Below, piece by piece: positions 21,420 through 28,988 of a stretch of DNA of 64,000 nucleotides; position 1 is the stretch's first letter; every line of letters starts with the position of its first letter. The notes beneath the pieces are model-generated. The model ran no database searches and was not told where the DNA came from. It saw only the letters and a list, made by a program, of their open reading frames with translations. The translations under genes were made by a program, and so were the position numbers. Origin of the DNA: Lithodes maja (lineage: Eukaryota; Arthropoda; Malacostraca; Decapoda; Lithodidae). The stretch is taken from assembly GCA_037953745.1 (NCBI GenBank), contig JBAKBP010006580.1, positions 1-64,000 on the forward strand, read 5' to 3'.

Positions 21420-21808
21420 TAGAGATTATACAGTACACCATATCAATACAATTATAGCCTAATCCTGCAAGTACTGTACATTACTATTATCATAGCTTAA
21501 GTGAATCAATAAAGCTCTCCCTTCAACCCTCCCTTGTTTTACATAAATACGGGAATTGGGAGAATTATGATGTTTGGGGTGGCAGGTTATAGCCTAGTAC
21601 TAATGCTTTTGAGTTATTTCTCTAAATTCCCTTCAGGGTTAATAACATTTCTGTTCCTTAATAAATCCTTATTCTGGCTATTAATTTTAAAATATAATTT
21701 TATGAGTAAAAATAGAGAAATTGAGACTCTTTTCTTATTTCCTGTACAGAGGTTCTGTAAATTGAGTTAGTGTTAGTTGAGTTTAATACATTATAGGCTA
21801 ATGATTGA
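21420..21808. other. hAT element interior, no gene
   Basis: AT-rich, no coding frame of note. The 78-codon frame at 21534-21770 has no recognisable domain and I do not call it. Confidence 0.4.
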
Positions 21809-21812
21809 TTAA

Positions 21813-22234
21813 CCCTTTGGCTGCGGCTATGTTTGGGCTATTTAGGGCATATTCAGGCACTCCTGAATGATAAATCAAGCATCTGCATTAAATTAAGTGT
21901 ATTCTGCCGAAAACTAGGCGAGAATAGCTTCAAAATGACACCAGAACGGGCCCCGTACGTGGTCTGGTTCACCCGCAGTGGTGCCAGTGAAACGCGGGAA
22001 ACCCGCTATTATGTAACACTCGCCAGCTTGGCTACACTGTTGGGAGATACAGAGAGAGACCCGCGCGAGACACAGTCAACCTCAGTGAGCCGCTCGGTGC
22101 TCTGAGGGTCGGAGGTGGGCCCCTCACGCTCCCACCCACTGACACTCGATTTTTACGGTTTTTACAGACTTTTAAAGCCTGGAAATTGCTGTAACTTGCC
22201 AGGACGTTCCAGAACGTCACCCGCAGCGAAAGGG
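21813..22234. mobile_element. TTAA-flanked MITE (third type)
   Basis: 422 bp between TTAA at 21809-21812 and 22235-22238. Ends CCCTTTGGCTGCGG and CCGCAGCGAAAGGG are inverted repeats with one mismatch. Non-coding. Confidence 0.85.
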
Positions 22235-22678
22235 TTAACCATATAGACAAAGCTAAAGATAAAATCAAAGAGGAGTTCCTTAGAATCATTAGTTTGATAA
22301 TGTGCTATTTATAAAAAAAATATGGCTTCAGATTGAGTCTATTAAGTAGTGAAATTCAAAAAATTCTGGGAGGGGGGCTCGCAGCCCCCCCCCTCCGAAT
22401 CCCCCTGCTGGATTTGCTCGCTTCGCTCGCCTATCAATTTATAGGGGTCCATAGCACCAAGGCCCAATGAAGTCTCTACCTGGCCCTGAGTATCAGGTGC
22501 CCCTCCCATGACAGTGGTGCCCCCCCAGGTGCCCCCCTGCTGAGAAAACCCTGGCTACTCCACTGTTACAGATCAAATATTTAACATACCAGTACAACTA
22601 GTAATAGTTTTAGTAGAAGAAAACTGTAATAAGCTGACCACCCTGTGTTTCATTTGGTTAGTGGTAGTAGTAGTAGTC

Positions 22679-22736
22679 GTTCCCTAGGCTGCCTGGCCGA
22701 TCAGCCCCAAGCTCCTAAGGAAGGCCACGGCCAGTT
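22679..22736 (-). repeat. LINE A/SINE 3'-tail fragment
   Basis: ccctaggctgcctggccgat...ctaaggaaggccacggcca matches the 3' end of LINE C (54798-54855). It is inserted in an intronic duplicate of the HSF exon-2 acceptor region. Confidence 0.65.
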
Positions 22737-22897
22737 GGGTTTCACAAAGTGGTGTCAAGTCCATTTATCTTTGTAGTTTTCTTGATTTACAGATTAGTCA
22801 TTTATACAGTTAGAAGTAGTACTGTAGTAGCAGAGGCTGTTAAATTTAGTTGTAGTTTTAGTAGCAGACATCTGTTCTAATGGCCGCCTTGTTTCAG

Positions 22898-23022
22898 ACG
22901 GGTTTCACAAGGTGGTGTCGGCAGACTCGGGTGGCCTGAAACCGGAACGGGACGAGATGGAGTTTGCCCACCCTCACTTTCTGCGGGGCCAGGAGGATCT
23001 ACTGGAGAACATCAAGAGGAAG
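22898..23022 (+). CDS. HSF: heat shock factor, exon encoding the wing and end of the DNA-binding domain
   Basis: Acceptor gtttcag at 22891-22897, donor gtacac at 23023. It completes the Tyr codon of the previous exon and reads GFHKVVSADSGGLKPERDEM, then EFAHPHFLRGQEDLLENIKRK. This is the C-terminal half of the HSF DNA-binding domain: the beta-hairpin wing with a variable insertion (SADSGGLKPERDEM), then the conserved F.HP.F.RG...LL..IKRK. The terminal basic IKRK is part of the domain edge and a nuclear localisation element in other HSFs. It ends in phase 0. The following intron is 16.7 kb. Confidence 0.92.
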
Positions 23023-23159
23023 GTACACTCTCTAACACTAGCTCATCCCATGTTTGGAGAGTTATTAGGAAAATATTGTTTAGTTATTATTGAGGGTTGT
23101 AATTACTGTACTCTTGCCAGTTTTGTGCAAAATATTTTTAGTTTAAAATCTATCTTTTT

Positions 23160-23301
23160 ATCCTATGACCTAAACTGCTTCAAGCTCCGTTTGTCCAGAC
23201 ATTTTGACTCTTAATGTACCTAGAAATTGACTCTATCACTTCAACTTTGGGATAAACACTTGTTACAGGCAGCTTGTCCTTTGTCTCCTTCACTCACAAA
23301 A
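23160..23301 (+). repeat. LINE B 3'-end fragment
   Basis: cctatgacctaaactgcttcaa to tttgtctccttcactcac corresponds to 9527-9613 plus 12259-12305 of LINE B. It keeps the last codons of ORF2 (DLNCFKL, then SRHFDS) and lacks the Tigger, so it shows the uninterrupted 3' UTR. Confidence 0.8.
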
Positions 23302-24690
23302 AAATAACCTTTAGGCTTTTAATTGCACACCCAGAAAACATTGACATCTGATTTGGGTGAATGATCTTAAAATCTTGAAACTAATTGAGTACTGTAATGG
23401 GATCAGATAGGGTTAACATCTTCAGCATCATGGCACCATTTTGTCTGTTTTGTGGCAATCGCTAGACCTTAATATTCAGCTTTAGAAAGACTTTGAGTCT
23501 AGGAATCATACATGCATAAATAGTTTATATTTAGTGATCTACTCAAAGTGCAGCTTTAGTCTCAAGTCCTAATGGCGGCGTTCCAGGCAGCCCTGTTCGG
23601 AGCTGCCTTGCTTGTCAGGTATTTACATTTGGGATCTGAGCATATAGTGTGATCCCAAATCTTTCTTGATCTACTGCTTGGTGCAGCTCTCCCCCACGTT
23701 CATGGACTTTTGTTCTTTTCACTCACTTTAGTTCGTTCATCCTCTCTACATGGCCAGACCAACTATGCTTGCTTCTTGTCAATGATACTCTTCAGGGTGT
23801 CAAACCAGAGCAGTTTTGTTTGAAGACTTGAATGAATACGAGAAGGTACTGTCTTAATAGCCTAGTACTACTTAGTGTGCTAAATTTTGGTGTGAGTATC
23901 CTAGGTTCGAGTCCTTGGAGTACCACACATAGTCATTACTTTCATTTATTGCATTAGTTAAGTTTATTTGTAAATTAATTCGTTAGTTGGGGAAAACAAA
24001 TATGAATTTAGCAAAATTCATATCAGATTGTGTTATTTTGACCATTTTATCACTTCCAAGGACATAATATGAACTGTGAAATATTATATTAACTTTACAT
24101 GTAAAAAAGTCAAGATTGAAAGAATGGACTCTACCTTTTTTTTGACAGCCTGATACTCTTCATACCGAACCATCTCCTCAACTCTTGACTATCTATCTCT
24201 ATCCTGTCTTGCAGTTTGACTCGCATCCATTTCAACATTCATATTTTATTACATTCCATTCTGTTAATATCATTGCTTTGACTTGCCACGTTTCTAACTC
24301 CATTAGGCATTCATGAGAACAATTACCGGTACCCCGTATTATGACTAAGCGTTCCTGCCTATATAATCTCTTTAAGTTGCCATACAAAAGGAATTCCTGG
24401 CCTCTCCTCATAGGATGTAATAGTTTCTGACTACCTAAAAGCTATTTATGATTATTGTATCAACTATATATTTTTAGTATAGTAAGTATTTCATAGCTAT
24501 TGCTCAGTAATTTTGATTCAAAACCGCATGAAAGTGCGAATGCTATTGAAAATGTGTGAAATTCTATGAATGTCCTTTTTATTTTGTAATATATTATTTT
24601 GATCTCTATTAGAGACCCTATAGGAACAGAGTTGATATGATTAGTAGTAGTATTACAGCAGTGCTTGACTGCTTGACCATTTTCTTTTAT
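23302..24690. other. HSF intron, no gene; one tRNA-derived SINE
   Basis: AT-rich, no coding frame of note. Contains the SINE at 23855-23970. Ends in an alternating TA tract with ACCGGTAT interruptions (24690-24747) immediately before the DIRS element. Confidence 0.5.
23855..23970 (+). mobile_element. tRNA-derived SINE (copy a)
   Basis: tRNA-like head: an A-box-like TAGCCTAGTAC and a B-box GGTTCGAGTCC, ending in GGAGTACCACA. A short AT-rich body follows (catttattgcattagttaag). Relatives are at 35770-35900 and 59222-59350. Confidence 0.6.
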
Positions 24691-24747
24691 ATATACTGTA
24701 TACCGGTATATCTATATATATACTGTACTGTATATATACCGGGTATA

Positions 24748-25097
24748 TTGGGAGGTTTGACGTACCTCCCAACCTACCAAATAGGAAAACCTACTATTTG
24801 GTAGTAGTCTTGGAAAATCCAACGTCAAGGCTATTAACCTAATTGCAATGACGACTTGTCTATTTTGACTGCTATGTCGTCATTCCAACCGCGGTTAAAA
24901 AGAAAACGTCTAGAGTCTACTCCTTATCTTGCTCTAGGAGACGTTGTACATTAACCAAAACTACCACCGAAGGTGAAAAAAGCATTAGAAGAGAAGAAAA
25001 AGGGGTTTACCTTAGTTACCGCTCAAGGCCCATCCCGTGTTCCGTTATGCGCCGATCCCTGTCGAACGTGCGCATAAGCGACCCTCTCTTGTCATCA
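24748..25097. repeat. DIRS inverted terminal repeat, 3' (left) copy
   Basis: 24802-25097 is the inverse complement of 32876-33172, with one mismatch noticed (tcttggaaaatcc versus the other end's tcttggcaaatcc). 24748-24801 is an extra terminal extension (TTGGGAGGTTTGACGTACC, then a near-palindrome around accaaatagg..cctactatttggt) missing from the other end. Confidence 0.9.
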
Positions 25098-25159
25098 CAT
25101 CTCACGCTAGCAGAAGAACGCGGATGGGCAGGGGTCCGGAGTGAGGGAGGGTAATATGT

Positions 25160-25273
25160 ACGTTGGATTTTCCAAGACTACTACCAAATAGTAGGTTTTC
25201 CTATTTGGTAGGTTGGGAGGTACGTCAAACCTCCCAATTTGTTAGTAGTCTTGGCAAATCCAACGTCAAGGCT
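25160..25273. repeat. DIRS internal complementary region (ICR)
   Basis: The first ~75 bases are the complement of the left terminus and the rest the complement of the right terminus, joined head to head at ctcccaa|tttgttag. This is the template that in DIRS elements restores both ends when the circle forms. The join defines the element's outer ends as TTGGGAGG (left) and CTAACAAA (right). Confidence 0.88.
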
Positions 25274-25706
25274 GCATAACAAATAGGAGGAGGACATCCA
25301 AGCCCAACATACCAAAAAAACCAATGCATAAGACAAAAGTATGAATGACAAAGAAACACAAGGTAAACAAGAGAGTTTAATAAAGCGTGAAAAACTGAGG
25401 AGTAGCTAAAAAGAGCAGTTTTAACACGTGCCCGTCATTCATATTAATGCAAAATCATAGACTTGTCTTAAACCAAAAAGCACTGTACATAAAATCCCTT
25501 TTCTTCCAATTGAACAAAAACAAGGAACACAAACTGAAAACACCATTTTCAAAGAGGCAAAAACACTTATGTACTGTATACATATAACATAATCCCAAAC
25601 TTGTAATCCAGTGTTACAAACCCGTACTCCCCCCCCCCTTTTGCAAAGAAAACAAAGTAAAAGAAAGAGTGACAAGGGGGGAAGACCAGGCAACCTCGCA
25701 AGAGCT

Positions 25707-28700
25707 CTAGGAAACACGACGCCCGAGAGCTATCACAGGCCGAGGGGGTCTAACAACGGACATGGAGAGGTAGGAGGAGATGAAGGTATTGATAGACGAC
25801 CACAAACCTGCCGAGGCGACGTCAGGCAACGAACGAGTCTGCAGGAACCGTAAGGAGGCAGCAAAGGACCGCACATCGTGCGCAGAACCCCGACAAGCAG
25901 GGTTACTGGCACGAATAACCCGACAAATGTGGCGTCCTATCTGTACCTTCGAAAGCCTCCCACCAGTCCGAGGAGACACCCACACAGCAGTCCCCGAAGA
26001 CGGAGCCACAGACTCAACATAAGAGTGCAAGGCCTGCACCGGGCACAACACATGGTGAGTATGCCCACGTTTTAAAGCCTGGATGGTGAAAGGCTTGAAA
26101 ACGTGGGTCTCTCTCTCATTCTTGGCAACAAAATGAGGGGAGGGGGCCAACGTGACGACATTCAATGACGGGGAGAATCGCATGCATTCCTGGGACCGTG
26201 ACATGGCAGCTAGTTCAGACACCCTATCTCCAGTGGCCAGAGCGACAAGGAAGAGAGTACGCTCCAGCAACTGAACCGGTGTAGTGTCCCGTGTATATGT
26301 GTGTGAAGCCAGAAGGTCCAGAGCACGCCCCAGATCCCACTGAGGAGGGATCTGGCGCGGAGGGGGCCGTTCCCGGAAGGCAGCCTTCATGAAGGAATCC
26401 AGCTCCTTCGGAGGAACGACCAGCCCAGTGACGGACTCAAAGACCTCCCGGATGGCAGACAAGTGGTTACGTATAGTGTTGACCTGAAAGCGACGTGTAC
26501 GGAAGAGGTGAAACAAGTAGTGTAGGACGAGGGAAGGAGAGCTAACAGTCTGGCGAGTGTCCTGTATCCACCTAGTAAAAGACTTCCAGTGGGACTCGTA
26601 AGTCCCCCAAGTCGAAGTCGTCCATGAACGCTTCAGGAAGTCAGTCAGATCCCGTCCGTGGACCGGGAGCCACCGTGCCTCACGAACATCCACGATGCGA
26701 AGGCCAACGAGGTCCGTAGGTCGCCAACCTGGCTCAAGTGGAAGTGTGAGAGAGGGAGAGGGACCGGACTCGGGCACCACCGCTTCAACTGGGAGTACCA
26801 AGCCTGGGCCGGCCACAGAGGCGCTATGAGCCAGACTCTGCCGCGGTACAGCCGCAGCCGCGCGAGGACTTTGCACATCAACAGTGCGTCTGGTGGCGGA
26901 AATATGTATATCGACTGCCACCTGCTCCAGTCTTCCATGAAAGCGTCCGGACCCCCCTCCGGAGTACGAGTCCGGAGGGATAGGTATCGAGGCAACTTGC
27001 GCGTCTCCTTCGATGCGAACAAGTCGACCTCCGGAACACCCCAGGAAGCCGCTAGGTCGTCGAATACAGTCTGTTTCATTGCCCATTCTACAAGAACGCC
27101 CTGGCCTCGCGACAGGGCGTCCGCCCACAGGTTGGCAGACCCGGGCAGGTAGGAGGCGTGCAGGGAGATGTTGTGTCGGTTCGCGAGGAAGAACAACTTC
27201 TCGGAGATCCCCAACAGAGTCAAAGACCTGGAGGACCCCTGCTTTTGGATACAGTGGACAGCTGTCTGATTGTCCATCCTGAAGGCCACCGACAGGCCCC
27301 GAAGGGCCAGCGCGTGGTCCCGCAGAAAGAACAAGGGAACCAAGAGTTCGAGGGCATTGATGTGTAGGTGTGTGTGTCCCACCCATCTGCCGTGTTGTTG
27401 ATGTCCCAGGTTGGATTGGTAACCCCACCCCACCTCGCTCGACGCATCTGTATCCACCCAGATCGTCGGTGGGGGGGAGGTCCAAGGCACAGCCGCAGAG
27501 AGCGTGCCCCGAGCAACCCAGTGTCCTAAGTGTCTGTGAATGGAACGCGGGATCGGCATGAGCCGATCCATATGGACCAACGGAAACACCCTGTTGCCCA
27601 TGAGGATTAGGCGGCGCAGCCTGAGCCTCCCTAAGGGAATGGTCAGAGCAGCCCAATTGAGGGAACCCACTAACGAGTCCCAGATCCTCCTCGTGAGGGA
27701 GACCGAGTGCAACACGGCGAAAATCTTCCTGCGAAGTTTCACCGCGTTTGGCTGACTCTGGGTAACCGTAGCGTTGGTCAGATCCCATGCGAGACCTACC
27801 CACGTCACGACACGCGACGGGGTCAGGCGGGACTTGGGAATGTTGATGTTGAACCCTAACTGTGTGATGTGTCGAACTACGGTGAGGGTGTCGCGAACGC
27901 AGTGTTCGAGGGTGTCTGAAACTATCAACCAATCGTCCAAGTAAAACAGGATCTGGAGGCCGCCCCTGAGGAGAGGATCCAGAGCCTGCTTCACCAGTTT
28001 CGAGAAGACCCGCGGCGCGATGTTGAGACCGAAGGGAAGCCTGTCGAACATGAACACGCGATCGGAAGTCCGAACGGCCAAGAATCGCTGGAAACGAGGA
28101 TGTATAGGGACGTGCCAATACGCATCCTTGAGGTCCAGCGACACTACCCACGACAGAGGCCGCAGGGCCAGTCGTACCTGGTGCACCGTCAGCATCCGAA
28201 ATCGCGTGTTCACGATGTGCCCGTTGAGGGCCGACAGATCCACCACCGGTCGCATCGCGTCGCAGTCCGTCTTCGGTACCAGAAATACACGGGAGAGGAA
28301 AACCGGGTGACCGGCTTTCACCTCCTTGACGATTCCCTGCTCGTGCATGGAAGTAATCACGGTGGCCACCTCCGAAGAGACAGGCCGGTGTCGTTGACAA
28401 GAGCTGAGTGGGGGTCTGGACTTCCATCTCCAGGTTAGACCCCTCCGTGCAATCTTTCGCCCCCACGTCCCTCGCGGCCATCGAAGGGCGCAAGGGCGAA
28501 AACAACCTGTGGGAGCCCCCGAGATGAGGTGAGCGACCCGGTCGGCGAGGCGAGAAGGAGAACAGGGAGGAGACCGACCCGGAGAACCTACACATTTTTT
28601 GACGTGGAGGGTCCCCCGGTACGGTCCTTGCGGTCATAAGACCCTCGTTGACCACCCCTACCCCCCCCACCTCGTCGAAAAGGGCGGGACACCCCATCCC

Positions 28701-28988
28701 CCGTCCGTCGTGCGTCGGACCCCGTCGAAGTGCGGCCGGAAGTGGAAGGCTGGCCAGCCCCTTCTCGGCGGGGATGAAAGGGAGCAGGAGCAGAAGTGCG
28801 AGGCGGAACCGACGCCCTAGCCGGCAACTTCCCTTTCCTGCGCCCTTTCTTGGCAGCAGCAGTGGCACTAGCACTCCGAGGAGGACCGGCAGAAGGACGG
28901 GACTGCGAAGACCCTGGTCGCGACACAGCGCGTCTTTGCGTGTCGTAAGCAGGGTCCGCTGACAGAGAAGCGTAGCGTTCCCAAGCAT
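25707..28988 (-). CDS. DIRS tyrosine recombinase (C-terminal third of a 1093-codon frame)
   Basis: The recognisable part covers about 25707-26730. It has a core-binding region (FLKRSWTTSTWGTYESHW, then TIRNHLSAIREVF) and a catalytic domain with the tyrosine recombinase tetrad. These are Arg in ATGDRVSELAAM (around 26225), His and Arg in AHDVRSF (around 25860), and the nucleophile Tyr in FISSYLSMSV (around 25780). The enzyme inserts the DIRS circular cDNA without an integrase. The same frame stays open upstream through the RT region to 28988, but that part reads like the shadow of RT and gag. The true start is therefore unknown; expression by overlap or frameshift with the RT frame is likely. 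Confidence 0.85.
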   Translation of the reverse strand: MLGNATLLCQRTLLTTRKDALCRDQGLRSPVLLPVLLGVLVPLLLPRKGAGKGSCRLGRRFRLALLLLLPFIPAEKGLASLPLPAALRRGPTHDGRGMGCPALFDEVGGVGVVNEGLMTARTVPGDPPRQKMCRFSGSVSSLFSFSPRRPGRSPHLGGSHRLFSPLRPSMAARDVGAKDCTEGSNLEMEVQTPTQLLSTTPACLFGGGHRDYFHARAGNRQGGESRSPGFPLPCISGTEDGLRRDATGGGSVGPQRAHREHAISDADGAPGTTGPAASVVGSVAGPQGCVLARPYTSSFPAILGRSDFRSRVHVRQASLRSQHRAAGLLETGEAGSGSSPQGRPPDPVLLGRLVDSFRHPRTLRSRHPHRSSTHHTVRVQHQHSQVPPDPVACRDVGRSRMGSDQRYGYPESAKRGETSQEDFRRVALGLPHEEDLGLVSGFPQLGCSDHSLREAQAAPPNPHGQQGVSVGPYGSAHADPAFHSQTLRTLGCSGHALCGCALDLPPTDDLGGYRCVERGGVGLPIQPGTSTTRQMGGTHTPTHQCPRTLGSLVLSAGPRAGPSGPVGGLQDGQSDSCPLYPKAGVLQVFDSVGDLREVVLPREPTQHLPARLLPARVCQPVGGRPVARPGRSCRMGNETDCIRRPSGFLGCSGGRLVRIEGDAQVASIPIPPDSYSGGGSGRFHGRLEQVAVDIHISATRRTVDVQSPRAAAAVPRQSLAHSASVAGPGLVLPVEAVVPESGPSPSLTLPLEPGWRPTDLVGLRIVDVREARWLPVHGRDLTDFLKRSWTTSTWGTYESHWKSFTRWIQDTRQTVSSPSLVLHYLFHLFRTRRFQVNTIRNHLSAIREVFESVTGLVVPPKELDSFMKAAFRERPPPRQIPPQWDLGRALDLLASHTYTRDTTPVQLLERTLFLVALATGDRVSELAAMSRSQECMRFSPSLNVVTLAPSPHFVAKNERETHVFKPFTIQALKRGHTHHVLCPVQALHSYVESVAPSSGTAVWVSPRTGGRLSKVQIGRHICRVIRASNPACRGSAHDVRSFAASLRFLQTRSLPDVASAGLWSSINTFISSYLSMSVVRPPRPVIALGRRVS
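26645..28369 (-). CDS. DIRS reverse transcriptase-RNase H
   Basis: 574 codons. The RT has LSRVFLVPKTDCDAMRPVVD, SLDLKDAYWHVPIHP (first catalytic Asp), FDRLPFGLNIAPRVFSK and FYLDDWLIVSD (catalytic Asp pair, residue ~145), then a thumb. The RNase H has WVDTDASSEVGWGY (residue ~305), INALELLVP (Glu), FRMDNQTAVH (Asp) and WADALSRG (Asp). A DIRS-typical C-terminal extension follows (VDLFASKETRKLPRYLS, then IYIFPPPDALL, WLIAPLWPAQAWY). It copies element RNA into DNA. The frame overlaps the recombinase frame for its whole length and begins about 220 bases 5' of the gag stop in transcription order terms, so the three frames form one compact unit. Confidence 0.92.
   Translation of the reverse strand: MATVITSMHEQGIVKEVKAGHPVFLSRVFLVPKTDCDAMRPVVDLSALNGHIVNTRFRMLTVHQVRLALRPLSWVVSLDLKDAYWHVPIHPRFQRFLAVRTSDRVFMFDRLPFGLNIAPRVFSKLVKQALDPLLRGGLQILFYLDDWLIVSDTLEHCVRDTLTVVRHITQLGFNINIPKSRLTPSRVVTWVGLAWDLTNATVTQSQPNAVKLRRKIFAVLHSVSLTRRIWDSLVGSLNWAALTIPLGRLRLRRLILMGNRVFPLVHMDRLMPIPRSIHRHLGHWVARGTLSAAVPWTSPPPTIWVDTDASSEVGWGYQSNLGHQQHGRWVGHTHLHINALELLVPLFFLRDHALALRGLSVAFRMDNQTAVHCIQKQGSSRSLTLLGISEKLFFLANRHNISLHASYLPGSANLWADALSRGQGVLVEWAMKQTVFDDLAASWGVPEVDLFASKETRKLPRYLSLRTRTPEGGPDAFMEDWSRWQSIYIFPPPDALLMCKVLARLRLYRGRVWLIAPLWPAQAWYSQLKRWCPSPVPLPLSHFHLSQVGDLRTSLAFASWMFVRHGGSRSTDGI

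Larger units (their letters stand above)
14395..22565. mobile_element. hAT-type non-autonomous element expanded by nested insertions
   Basis: The left end CAGTGGCATAGCCATGG (14395) and right end CCCTGGCTACTCCACTG (22565) are imperfect inverted repeats with the hAT-typical CAGTGG..TAGCCA start. They are flanked by an exact 8-bp target duplication TTACAGAT (14387-14394, 22566-22573). No hAT transposase is seen. The 8.2-kb span is mostly later insertions: a MITE, an XPG-protein transposon with a SINE and a MITE, and another MITE. Runs of G/C (ggggggg...ccccccc) beside both ends are typical of this MITE type. Confidence 0.8.

Noticed and set aside
21534..21770. Small hydrophobic protein of 78 residues
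   Set aside because: AT-rich random-looking frame inside transposon sequence with no start context or homologous pattern.
24690..24747. Replication origin or regulatory element in the TA-rich tract
   Set aside because: Simple microsatellite, of the same type as 35105-35230; nothing specific to support a function.
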